In this document: piece after piece, positions 1 to 12,258 of the stretch
How the letters are laid out: every line of letters begins with the position of its first letter
How positions within the stretch are numbered: position 1 is the first letter of the stretch
Assembly: GCF_010015445.1 (NCBI RefSeq)
Contig: NC_053127.1
Coordinates: 23,228,745 to 23,292,744, forward strand
Length of the DNA: 64,000 bases
Direction of reading: 5' to 3'
Origin: Perca fluviatilis
Lineage: Eukaryota > Chordata > Actinopteri > Perciformes > Percidae
Translations under genes and position numbers: made by a program
The notes under the pieces: model-generated
The model's input: only the letters and a program-made list of their open reading frames with translations
Told to the model about the DNA's origin: nothing
The model's database searches: none

Positions 1-370
1 TGCCCAAGTTCTCTCACACTACAATGCTCCTCCGCTCCCTTCACTGGTTACCAGCTGCTGACCGCATCCGCTTTGTACTTGCGTAACGTACTACGAAAGG
101 ATCAGGCCCAGCTTACATCCAGGACATGGTTAAACCCTACGCACCAGCCCGTCCACTCCGCTCTGCATCAGCCAATCTGCTTGCTGCTTGCTCACTGCGC
201 AGGACACCTAATCACACAACAAAATCCCGACTGTTCGCTGTCCTGGCTCCTAAATGGTGGAACGAGCTCCCTATTGACATCAGGGCAGCTGACAGTCTAC
301 ACATCTTCCACCGCAGGTTAAAAACACATCTCTTCCGACGGCACCTTAGCTTAGAAGGTGATGCTATTAA
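1..370 (+). mobile_element. 3' end of a non-LTR (L2/CR1-like) retrotransposon ORF2, broken
   Basis: Translating the first 350 bases gives the C-terminal signature of fish L2-type LINEs: a segment reading RSLHWLP near base 36-56, then after a stop a serine/leucine-rich stretch, then a WNELP-like motif near base 258-272 and a closing RLKTHLFRR motif near base 314-340. The reading frame is interrupted by a stop near base 84, and the element is cut by the window edge, so this is a dead 3' fragment. An A-rich run follows at 369-379. The unremarkable sequence from 370 to about 600 may be the element's 3' UTR. The family assignment rests on motif recall, not a search. Confidence 0.7.
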
Positions 371-1317
371 AAAAAAACAATTGCACTTACATGTGGGTCT
401 TTGTATTTTGGCTTTTTTGAAGCTAATGTACTTGTATTCGATTCTTGCAGTTTGGGGTTTGTACCTAATGTTACCATAGTCTCTATATAATATTGTATAA
501 TTAGCCTTGCCTTTGTCATTTTCCCCCATACGATTTAGGTATAACTTTGTTCTTACTACAAGAGTGCTTCAGATTCATGTATTTAATAAGCATCTTACCT
601 TAAGCAATGGTTAAAACCTCCTCAGTTCTTCTTTCTTTCTTTACAATAAGCCTGATACTTGTGCGTTTTTCTCACTGGCTCAGTATGGGGACAGCTGGAA
701 ACAAAGGGCCGGTTCCATATTGTGAGACACTCTGCCTTTCTAGCAGGTTGATCACACCAGATGGAGTCCAGGATGGCAAAAAAATACTAAGAGTTTCCAG
801 AGGGGTGCTCTTCATGAGCGACTCTCGCCAGTTCACTCCTCTGCACACTACTACGTGTGTTACCTGAGGAGGATCAGGAAGGCAACATCTGGATATGTTC
901 TGAGGGCTGTAATTTTAGAAGCTCTTAATCCCCTCACAGTATGTTGTTTATTTTGGTCCTGTTCTCTGGTCAATAGCCAGATTTCTTAGAAGCAACCACC
1001 AGGTTACTGTGACTGACACAGTGAGGCCCCACAAAACAGAAAAGGGCAAAGAGTGAGGAGAGAAAAAGGGAAGCAGCATGGTCATATTTTACAGCAGACA
1101 GGGAGCGTGTGGTCTGGCAGGCACACCAGGAGTTAGTTTATAGAGTCGTTTCTTTTACAAGGGGCTGTCCTACCTTAAAAAAATGAGCAGGTTCAGACCA
1201 GTCATCTCTAACTACTGTCTTGACACAAGGATATGGCTCTATAAAGTACTACACCGATTCTTCCTCCTCCTCATATAACGAAACACATGTAAACCTGATG
1301 CACGTGTACACTAGAGC

Positions 1318-1470
1318 AGTGATTCTCAAATGGGGGTACACGTACCCCTAGGGGTATGTTGCGGTACTGTAGAGGGTAGGTGAGATTTATAAAAAATAAA
1401 AAGTTGACTCGAGCACTATACTGTAAATAAATGTGAGACATACAGTATATCACAAGGCTTCCTGATACCT
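1318..1470 (+). mobile_element. hAT-type transposon end, truncated
   Basis: The stretch starting at 1318 opens with CAGTGATTCTCAAATGGGGG followed by a short palindromic run of GTACAC and GTACCCC. This is the terminus of a very common vertebrate hAT (Charlie-like) non-autonomous family. A matching inverted end (TTGAGAACCACTG type) was not found nearby, so the element is truncated and its right edge is a guess. Confidence 0.5.
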
Positions 1471-4400
1471 GCATGTGGGGTGGCAGGTCTCAGGCAGAAC
1501 TGATCGCAAAATCACTACATAATGAACAAGCAATCAGCACGAATGTTACTCTAATATGTTGAAGAGTTTACAGTTCCTCTCCACGTTACATCAAATTAAA
1601 GCTATAAAGTTCTAAAGAGATTTTAGCAGCATCTATTCATGTGATGATTATTCTTGTAAGCTTTTTTTTTTATTTTTCAGTTGGCACAATTTTATAAAAA
1701 GGTTGATTAAAAACTTTTATTCACTTGGATTTTTTGTAAACTCATACTGCCACACTGGAATAAATTATGCTCTGGTAGTTCTTAGTATAAATGTGTACAA
1801 ACATCAAGCCTACAAATATTATAATACATATGAGAGAACACATATTCCCAAAATCTGATGCTATTAGGGCTGAACTTTATCACATGGGTGCCTCATCATC
1901 ACAGTGGCATTGATACAAAAACCTTCTGTCAGAGAAGAACAGGGTCATTTTCATTAAGAGATATTTCTTTCATATGCAATCCGTCAAGCAGAGTTTTTCA
2001 CTGCCACTAATGCTTTGACCTTTGGTTTGTGTAGGGATTATTCTAAACCGTTTAGTGAAATGGTGTGTGATCACTGCAATGATGCTGTCTTTTCAGCCCT
2101 AAGCCTCATACCAGTTACAGCAGGGAAGCCGTTTTTCTGTCACATCCTTTCACTCGCTGCCTAAGCTTCACTTTGGCCTGTGACACTGACCTCAGTCCCT
2201 TCATTTTTCGGATTTCCTGACTGCAATGATCCACCCTATACTGATGACACATCACAATCAAACATAAAGAAATATTTCTGTAATGAACACCATCTCTTTA
2301 TCTCAAAGATATCTTTTGGTCTCCCCTGGATAGACCACATATTGATTTATAGATGCCCTTAGCCCTTTATAGAGCTTTTGCTACAAAAGGACAATAATCC
2401 TCAATAAACTTGGTCCCACTGAAAATGTAATAGCCCACACTGTTAACATGCATGAGATGGACAATTACAAGGGATAGAACTATCCTTTAACATTTCTAGC
2501 CTTGAACGCTCAAGCCGGGCAATGTGGAAAAAAAATAATGTTAACTTTAAGTTATCTTTTAATGTTTTAATCATTAATGTGCCATATCTACCCTAACATA
2601 TTTTACAATTACAGCACTAGACTTACAAACATCATATTTGGTACCAGGAACGAGCCTCAGGCACTGACTAGGGCAGGGTAACCTTCCAGCCGGCTGTTGT
2701 TATTTTCCATAGAGGTCAGCAGCTAAGAATGTGAAGCATGCAGAGCCTGAAACATGCCTTTCCCTTCCCAATAACCCCCACCACTTTTCTGTAAATAATT
2801 TTTGACATTACTCCTACACAGCACCCCCATTTCTGTTTGTTTGAAATGCATTTACATTTTAAAGCATACTCTAAGTAACTACATCATCCTACTGTATACA
2901 CCCATGTCTTGTCTCCTGCTGTGCCTGTCACACACTTTCAGCTTTCCTAGTTTGTAGGCCAACAGCATTGTGAGCAATTTCACTAATGATGTTAGTCAGA
3001 ATTTCCAAAAGTAGTAATCGGAGAGAGAGACCTGTGAAAAAATAGGAGAGCTATTTTAACCTGTTTCCCTTCAGGATATCCTTGGACAGCATGTCGATTT
3101 TCAAACTGCCTAACTCACAACAGACACTAACTGGTGCTGAAGGTCAGCAATTTTGAGTGTGCCTAACCTTAAACTGTACATAATATAATATCATAATAAT
3201 TCATTCAGTTATCTTTTTTTCTGAAAAATAAACTTTTAAGCAACTACTTTTTTTAGGTATGTTTTGATACAGTATGTAAACTAGATTGGCTCTGTGTAGC
3301 ATCTAACAGCAGGATCTGTATTTCTAAAGTGTACGAATGTCATGTAGATGCTGCGATGTGATATTTAAACAGCAAAGAAAATATACCAGAACATGACAGC
3401 CATCTGCATGTACCAGATATCACAACATGGGTTGTCCATCACAGAGCTATGGTGGGAAAAGCTAACAATTGAGGGCAATAGTTACTGAATTAGTTATTAG
3501 TTAAGTCTATTTAGCACCAAATAACAGACAAAAAAAGATAGTTACTATCTGGTGCAGAAAATCAAACATCTAATTAGCTAAAGAGTTTGTGGAGAAAAAA
3601 AAAAAAAAAAAAAAAAAAAAAGAGTGAATATTGGAGTTGGATGAATAATGCAACCCACGTGAAGAACAGAGGGCTATTATGGCTAAAGGTTACTAAAGCT
3701 GAGTTAAAAGGACATTTTTAATGCTGTCCTGTTGTAATATAGAGTATAGGTCTTCACAGATCCACTTGGTTCCTAGTAATCGAGTTCTGACTCAGGAGCC
3801 AAGTTGGGCAGGGTCCAAATTATTTTCAAACAAATCAGGTCCAGGTTTTGTTCTACAGCCATGGGTTTTGGGTCTGTGTCGGTTGTTATGATCGTGGATC
3901 CAAGTGGACTTGCTACAAGCTCTGATCATGTGGTGTATGTTACTCGTGATCATTTTTGACTTGCAGCACAAAAACTTGTTTTTCAGTCAAGGCAGATAAT
4001 GTGAACGGTGAAGTCAAGGGGAAAACATGTGTTGCTACTCTTTTTTTAAATGAGGTTGAATTAAAATGTGGCATTTTTGAAAATGAATTTATCACATCAG
4101 GCTCAGGTTGTCCACAGGTCTTTTTCCAATCAGGTCCAAAATTGTGTTGTGTCTGGATGCTACTGGGTCTCAAAGGTGACCTAAAACATTTCTGATCTGT
4201 TAGAACGTTAGGTTTAGCTCTGATGAACATTTGTACAACAAATACATGGAAAAACACACAATGTAATTTAACTTTTAATTTCTGCCACCTGTTTTATTTA
4301 ATACTGCCAGAATGATTCATTCTGCACTTGTCTGTCAACATCCATTTAAGCTGCCAACAATATTCACTACTGCCCTTAAACAAGCAGCCACACTATTTTA

Positions 4401-7400
4401 GCAGTTACACACTGCTGCAGTTACACTGTGCGGTGCACAGCACAGCACAATGCATGCAAGCATCCACTGTGTCCTTTGTGCTCCTGATCATGCTTACCCA
4501 TATTTATTTGAATACATTTGAATTTTGCGCAAGAAACGCAGGTCCGACTACAAACATTGAAAAACAGCATAAAGCAACAATTCCACAGAACGTGAATACA
4601 GTGAATGACTACTGCAACAAACTTGCCAGGAATATCAAATATGGTATTTTTTTGTTACAAAAACCAAGGTTACGTTTTCACAAATCAAACTCGCCCACAA
4701 TGTTAAACTCTCCTGAGAGAATCTACCACCAACACTCCAGACTGAATGAGTTTTTTACAATGGTATTACGATTGGAATAAGGGTACATATTATTGGTTTA
4801 CAAGTAGGCTGCTGTTACTTGAACCAGCAGGAGAAAATCCTGTCTGCTCTGCAGACATCACACTGTCCTGTTGCTTCCTGTGTGTGGAAGTGTGTGCCTG
4901 TTTATTTCTGGACATGTGAGATGTCTGAACAAATGAACAAAAGAAAACAAGACATACCCTGAAAGAACCGAAGCAGCTGAGTCTAATCCAAAGATGGACC
5001 ACAGACCAGCCAATGCATCATAAAACCCAACAAACACAACACACGCCCCCACTACACACGTGTGCACACACACATTAACAAAGAGATAAATAACAGCTCA
5101 ACTGTAGGAGTGCTACAGTACTGTGCAGTTTATTTACGGATAGTATAGCAGTTGTACAAGAAGGTAAAAACTTGTATACTGATCCTGGTTGAATCCCAAC
5201 AAATTAGAGTAACTTCAACTGTGCACAACTTACCCTTTTCAACACAAGTCTTCTTGTTGTCAGTCCTTCATTCCAGCTTGGCAAGTTTGTTCCTTAGAAT
5301 TCTTTTGTCTCAAGATGGAGGCAGAAACTCTCCAAACACAATTATTTTGCTCTGAGTTTTTGTTATTTTCAGTCCACCAAGTCCAGTTCTGCTTCTCTCC
5401 TGCTGATTGCTGTACGAGCTGCTAGCATGACAGCTTTGATAAACAACCAGTTGGAATGAGAGAGACCAGTGAGGGCTCAAACACACAGGTGCATGCTGGC
5501 TCCCAGCGTATACAAACATAGAGAAGCATAGACAGCTCAGAGGAGCACGGTATGAAACGACTCCTTTGCTAGTGGTTCCCCTTATGTGGGACTCCAGCCT
5601 TACTCCACCTCCCTCCTCCCCCTCCTTCTCCTCCCCTCCCTCTCTCCCCAACAGCTCTAAGAGAGAACAGAAAAGGACTCAGAAGTTGCTGTTTCTTGAG
5701 CTTTTTCCTGCAGTTGTAGGTACAATATAGAACCCATTTCTTTTTACTTGCACAATTCACAGAACAAACTATGTACAAGAAATTGAAGTTGAAGTGTAGC
5801 ATGGCAACATCATATTCACATAAAATTCCCTGATAAACAGCGGCCATGTTATAACAAATGCATTACTGACCCTAATTAGAAATTTTCAAAATGCCTTACA
5901 GTAGCTATGCAGGCAAGAATGTCTATCATGATGATGGTGTTGACATTCCGTTTTATAAAAAAAGAGGCAAGAGGGGGGGGGGGGCTTTTGGAAACATTAC
6001 TAAATGCTTCCCTTGGGCAAAAGTTGGCCTCAAACAGCCTAATATTCTGAAAGCCTAACTAGTGCTTACAGAGGTCAGTGCAGAACAGAAAGGTTTCCCA
6101 AAATCAAAAGAGTCATCAATTACTTGGTACCACTTCTATAGTTGAGTATGTTTAGATGAAGTCCAGCCATTTGCTGCAGTATATTCACATCCCCCTGTTC
6201 TTGTACTCTGAAGCCAGTTGAGCCCTCTTGAGAATATGTAGTGGCCTCACTAACTCGTGACAGCTGTGTCAAACCCTATTAGTGGTCAGGATGACTAACA
6301 CCGTTGTTCAGAGGCTAAATCTGTAATCACAAAAACCCCATCAATATGAAATTATTCGAGCCATCTCCAGATATATTTATATTTGACTGCTGATAAGTAG
6401 TCCAGTCATTCTTTCAAAAAAGTCTACTTTGAACAAATGAGAATGATCACTTAATTCAACTAATGTAGCCTAATCCTACATTATCTTACCTTATCATTTT
6501 AAAGTTGAATTAAAGTCAATGTTACAACATTCATTGGTCCCATGGCCTTGCTTGAGTAGGTGACAGGTGTAACAGGTATGTTAGTGTAATATGAATCATA
6601 AAAATATGCTTTGGGTTGCGTATACACGTGTAGCCGTCTGTGTAGGCAACTGTATTGATTAAAAATAGAAGCTTTTTGTTTCTGTCAGACTGTGAGACGG
6701 AAGAATGAAAAACAAGGCTGAAATTCTTTCTGTGTAGAGGTGCTGTCAGGCAGTTGCATTTTTAAAAGTCAGCAAAAAGCCTTATGCTCATTCTGGATTT
6801 CTCCAGTTATGGTGTAGAATCCAAAAATGCTATTACAAATGACTGCACTTTTTCTTCCAGCACTGGTTCAGCACAACTCAGTAGCATTTTGAACGATGCC
6901 TGTTCTGCGTATTTGTGATTTTTTTTAATTCAGACAGATCATTACAGATCAAATATTTTTATGATGGGGGCGGAGTCAATAAATGCTAATGTTGCTTCAT
7001 GTCTGCTGGATTTGTAAATAGGAAACTGTTTGCTAATTTGTTTCCCATTTTAACACAAATAATGGATTTTTCATTTACATAATAATTACACCTTTTCTAA
7101 TAATTATTTTTTATATTAACAGATTCAATTATTATTACACTATGTGTAATGCATAATAGGATAATAGGATTCATAGTGAATAACCCATGCAAAATTATCA
7201 CCCAACTCTGCAGTTCCCCTCAGCTCTACAAAGAGTTATTTCCTTTTACGATCAACATCTACTTTTTTGATTCAATCTTAGCGTTTTCATCAACATTGTT
7301 TCCAGCCACAGTAGGCAGCAGACAAAGTAAGCAACAAGGGAGCATCTAACAACTAAAGAGCTGGATATTTCCCCCAGGAGATGGTGGAGACCAAAACAGA

Positions 7401-7586
7401 GCTAAAAGGAGAGTAAATACTGGACTCAAAATGCATGCCATAGCTGAGAGACACTGGTTATTATCTAGATCATACTGCACAACAGGTGCATGGCTCAGAG
7501 GTTCATGTTCCTGTACCAGTTTTCCAATGCAACCAAATATCTAAAACTGACAAAATAACAAGCCAGATTTAGGGGGGAAAAAAACA

Positions 7587-7634
7587 TACCTGTAGGATAA
7601 CAACATACAGGCTCTAAATACAGCTCTTGGATCA
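7587..7634 (-). other. Candidate exon (minus strand), unassigned
   Basis: Read on the minus strand, a pyrimidine-rich run ending in AG precedes 48 bases that are followed by a consensus-like donor (CAG then GTATGT). One frame is open across it and encodes a peptide beginning DDPRAVFRAC. I do not recognise the protein, and the phase does not join the candidate exon at 8555-8603. It may be part of an uncharacterised transcript or a chance arrangement. Confidence 0.2.
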
Positions 7635-8554
7635 TCACTGACATAAAGCTCAAATCACAGTACTTTTTGAGCTTTCAGACATCATGTTAATGCTAAAAGA
7701 CTCAGATGACAGAAAATACAGTAGGTAAGTAGGGAGAAAGGAAAATCTGTTTTTCTCACTGGAAACGATGACTGGCTAATGTCAGCTCCAATTAGTTTTA
7801 CAAGGGGTTTGCTATTTCATTGTAAGTGTGGCAGAGTGGCTGCATATCTTGAAAATAAATGGTAGATGGTGTTTTTTGTTTGTGTGGATAAAAGCCAAAC
7901 TGTAGTAGGCAAACAGCAACGGAGATGGAGTATAATGTAAGACACATTAGTAAATACTTTTTTTTTAAAGAATATTGAATGATAAATTACAATTAATTAA
8001 TGAATAAACTGATGTTTGAGATTCACTGAGTAACTTATAATCAATACATAGGCACCTGAGCTGCACCCCCACTATTATACTTTTTACATTTGAGCTATTT
8101 TGGATAAAAAATAGTTACATATAAAGTATATGAATAAAAAATTACATTCCCATTCTTATTTAAGCCGTTTTCTCATATGAACTCCAGACAATGTACAGAG
8201 AATCAGGTCTGGAATCCGGAGTTAAAAAAATAAAATAAAATACCTACTGGAAATACTCAGTTTGGTTTAGGCGAGGGGTGCAGGAGGCAGGACATGACGC
8301 GAAAAAGTATGCTGCGGTTGTAATTTGGCATTTCAATCTAACTACTCTAGACTAATGCAGGTGGCAGTTTCTTGACTGAATGCAATTTAAATTACAATTT
8401 GTCAGATTTGCAAATCACCAGTACAGCTACTCCTTTTTTCACATGTCCTCACTTTCATGATAGTTGAAGAACAGTGGAAACAGAGACAAGAACCAATCTC
8501 AATTAAATGTTTCACTACAATATATGTTTTAGACGAGCGAATGCATGACTTAAC

Positions 8555-8603
8555 ACCTACCTGCTGCCTGCGGGGATGTTGGTCTTCACTGCCACTGTCC
8601 TCT
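8555..8603 (-). other. Candidate exon (minus strand), unassigned
   Basis: On the minus strand an acceptor (CCCTGCAG) precedes 49 bases ending CAGCAG before a donor GTAGGT. The only open frame encodes an acidic then basic peptide containing EDSGSEDQ. No family is recognised. A possible untranslated first exon with donor CTCAG/GTGAGG lies upstream near 10371, so a small minus-strand transcript is conceivable. Confidence 0.22.
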
Positions 8604-11600
8604 AATATCCTGCAGGGAAATGCATGGGTGAAGTAACATAACCAGTAAGCACCAAGCAAAATTATTTCAATCATGTTATTTTATGAAGAGTGCATGTAAA
8701 TGCTTTACAAGATATGTTTTGGTATCAGCTGTTTCAATGGGATAGTAAACAGTAATCAGCTTGTTAATGAGTTTATCATTAGTGTCACAAATACTTCTTA
8801 CAATAATAATTTTTCTGATGGTTTTATTTTTTACAAATGCTATATCTATACAATGCTATACTACCATGTGGTCTTTTTTAACCAAGCAAAGTAACCCATG
8901 CTTTCCTATATTCTCAGAGTAGTCTCATACGTCATCCTTATCAGGTTGGATGAAAAAGCAAATCTCTTGACAGGGTCTTAAATACTACACTAAAACTCTT
9001 TAATCTATTGAAATATTTACTGGTTGAATTAGATTTTCTTTATTACCGAATAACGACTGGTCTCATCAGATAAAATACTGATCCTCTAGAATGTAGTGCA
9101 CATAACCCACATAAAATGTTTAGAAATTGCTGGCCCATGTTCAAGTGTGCCTGTAGTTCAATATAAAAGGGCTACTGATATTGGTCATCAAATAGTACCA
9201 TCTAGTGGTGTATGTGAGTCAGACAGTGTATTATTTTTCATTTCTTTTTATATTATTTTGAAACAAAAAATAATTCTAATTTAACAACTAATATAGGGTA
9301 AATGTATCTTGAGAAGACTTTCATTGTGTATAGACTGTTATCCAGGGATCCTGCTTACCAAATAACCAAATGTAAGAATTTATACTTTCAGAGAACAAAG
9401 TTTTACCATTTTCTAGGGGTGTGCAGGTCAGAACCACGCTGTATTGAATTTATGGTTATCAACATTTCAGGGCACAAAAGGTTCTTCATAATAATTTCTG
9501 AATTAATTATATGCATCATAAAGTCAAGACCTACTCTTATTTCATGATGTGTTACATTTTTTCATCTTTTTAATCAAGCAAGTCCTAGAGGAGCGATTCT
9601 GTTATGGTACATTTTACACTTTTGACATAATTGTTTTTGTATTATGTTTCGTTGTATTTCAGACAATTTATGAATGGCATAATTAATATCCAAGTACGGC
9701 TGTATGTTATCTTCGAAATTCATTATTTACTTTTTTGATAAAGTGAAGATGGTTAAACTGAAATCTGTATTAATTACAGTTATTTCAAAGGTTTAAATCC
9801 ACATTTTTACATTTGTCAGAAGCTGTGTGGAAATGTTCACAAGATAAAGACCATCACCATTTACCTTGCATGCATAAAAGTTAAAATACAGCCACTACAG
9901 CATCACTTGGGATCATAGTCAAAGTAACGTTAAGTATCAAGAGCACTGTTAGCTTGAAATTAGGCGGGGCAGCTGTTTCCAGACCATAAAATCGTTGAGT
10001 GCTTTCAAATGTACATTTAGATGGATGTAAAGTTAACATGTTTACTTTTTTTAAATCACCATATTTAACTACACAATTATGAGCAAAGACGCTTTAACAG
10101 TGTGGCGATACGTGGCTCAGCTTCGATTTATCACCTGCAACATGAGGCTCCATTAGCTAGAAATACTCCTCTCTGTAGCTCGTTGTTATATGGCACTTAG
10201 CTAGCTAGCTAAGTTACAGCATAGACAGTATACAGCTGCTTCTAATGCCTTTAACGTTACCTTGAAAGGTTGTTTTTTTTTGTTGACGCTTCCACAGATG
10301 AAATCAACATTTCAGCAGACTTCAAAACACATTAGCTAGCTACATGAACAAACACAAAATGCCTCACCTGAGTTAGCAAGGTACGGCTATCAGTAGAACC
10401 TTTAGCTAGTAACCGACTAACTAGCTAAACTAGTTGGCTAAAGTAAGTCTCGCTGTACGTTAGCGTCTGTTAATTTATCACAAAAGTAAACGCTTCGTGC
10501 AGTATTCATAAACGGTCTCTATTTTTCCTTTTCCAAACATTTCAAGCTTATTAAAGTTAAGTATCAATGAATCCCCTTCAGGGTTCAAACTGTCCAAAAG
10601 TGCTTCTTGAAGAGTCTTTTCCTGTTGGAGATATTTCGAACTCTGAATTCCTAAAGACTTCTGAGCCAGTATTCTGAAATGTATCATTAACAATATCAAC
10701 ATTACAAATCTAAATTCTTGAATTGAATTATTTTCTTTCCAGAATTATGAGTCTCAGAACTAATAGACCAAGCATTGTGTCATGTAACACGTTACAGGAG
10801 GAAACGCACAGGTGTATTTAATAACATTAATGATGGCTGCATTCGACTTAGGGGAAGTCCTTGTGCATGTCGGGTCACTGGAATAGCTTACTTCCATACT
10901 TAATAAAATGACCCATCATTAATGTTTTTCCTGTGTTTTTCCTGCAATCAAAAGTCAAAATGTCTGCTGTGGAAAAGGCTGTATTGTTTTTTTTAATACC
11001 CCTTATTCATTTTAATACTGCTCTGCATGTGACAGATAGGCCAATTGCAACTGGTGCTAAGTTATAGTCAGTAAAAAAATATTTGGTAGATGTTTTCAGC
11101 ATCAACAGCATATCACTGATGCAAGACAGACAGTAACTGTTTGAAGTGTTAGCTGCACAATGCCTGCTCGTTTTTTTCTTCTTCTTTTAACAACAATAAC
11201 AGCCGTACTGCGGTTTGTCTAAAAACAGAACTGAAAATTAAGAGCAACCTTAATTCCCACTGATTACTAACGTGAAGAAGTGATGTTTTCACAGAACACA
11301 TGGCACAGGCTGGTATGTAACGGCCTTTATAACTCCACAACCTTGCTTTAATAATTTTTGAGTCATATATCAAATAAATCGTATAGGCAGTGAGCACTTA
11401 AAGCATTTGACATAACCAAAGAAATAAAATGCACCAAGTGTTTGAAAAGCAGCGTGGTTATCAAGCTTACAGAGTTTTAGGGTCGTGATGAACAAGCAAA
11501 GGTTTTAGTCAATGCACTCAACAGCAGTCTGTATTTCATTATATTAATTTTCTTAAGTCATACTGCCTTGGTTGCTCCTGTGGGTGCTAATCAAAACTGC

Positions 11601-12258
11601 ATTACAGGGAGGTAAAATATTCATGTGTGCACATAAATGTTAACTTAGAAGAATCACTTAATGATATGACACTTACAGGAATAAAACAGGTATCATAAAC
11701 TACCCACCTCAGCACCAGAAACAATGAAGATCAGTTTTCCCCTGTCTGATTGTCAACATTTCTTTTGACCTTTTTCGCAGGAGGGTCGTAGCTACAAGTT
11801 AAATAATAATTTCTGACACATGAAAAAATATTTCTGTGGTTTAAGTCTTTCTCATCTAGTTTTTGTCACACGGTGTAAGAAGGCAGCAGAGCACAATGTC
11901 TTGTAGAGCCTGAGGAGGAGCTATAAAACCAGATTCATGCGCAACCATCAAGAACTATACATATTTTTCATAGCACCTCCACATTTTGGGCAAAGAAGTA
12001 CAAACAAAGGGGGAAACGCAACAAACTGCCATCCAATCTGTAGCTCATTTTTGCCGTGATCTCTACAAAAACTGTATTTTCTCATTCCTGAGCTGTGTGT
12101 CTGAATACATTTGCATGATGTCTTTGACGGAAGCTAGACGTGTTTTGGTTTTTTTTGGTAGTTGGGCTGGATTTATAGCAGAAGAGTGGGTTAAAAATAA
12201 ATATTTTTTTCCAGCAGTTCAGGGCTGCCCAAAAGATAGAGAGCCAAACAGCACATCT

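Larger units (their letters stand above)
600..12258. other. Long non-coding stretch downstream of ubash3b
   Basis: No convincing gene is visible in this 11.6 kb. The open frames here are short, lack flanking splice signals or family motifs, and do not chain together. Items that stand out are a hAT-like end at 1318, a poly-A run at 3595-3621, a pyrimidine-rich run at 5602-5648, two minus-strand exon candidates (7587-7634 and 8555-8603) and a possible untranslated exon with a good donor at 10371. The ubash3b 3' UTR must begin here, running leftward from 12258, but I could not fix its polyadenylation site. Confidence 0.6.

Noticed and set aside
607..867. 86-codon plus-strand frame with a hydrophobic N-terminus
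   Set aside because: No family resemblance, no promoter or polyadenylation signal identified, adjacent to retrotransposon debris; likely chance.
4328..4780. 150-codon plus-strand frame
   Set aside because: Low-complexity composition, no recognised motif, no splice or promoter context.
10478..10702. 74-codon minus-strand frame starting after an AG, alternative frame also open for about 30 codons
   Set aside because: Neither frame is recognisable, no upstream partner exon was found, and it overlaps what looks like a 5' untranslated region.
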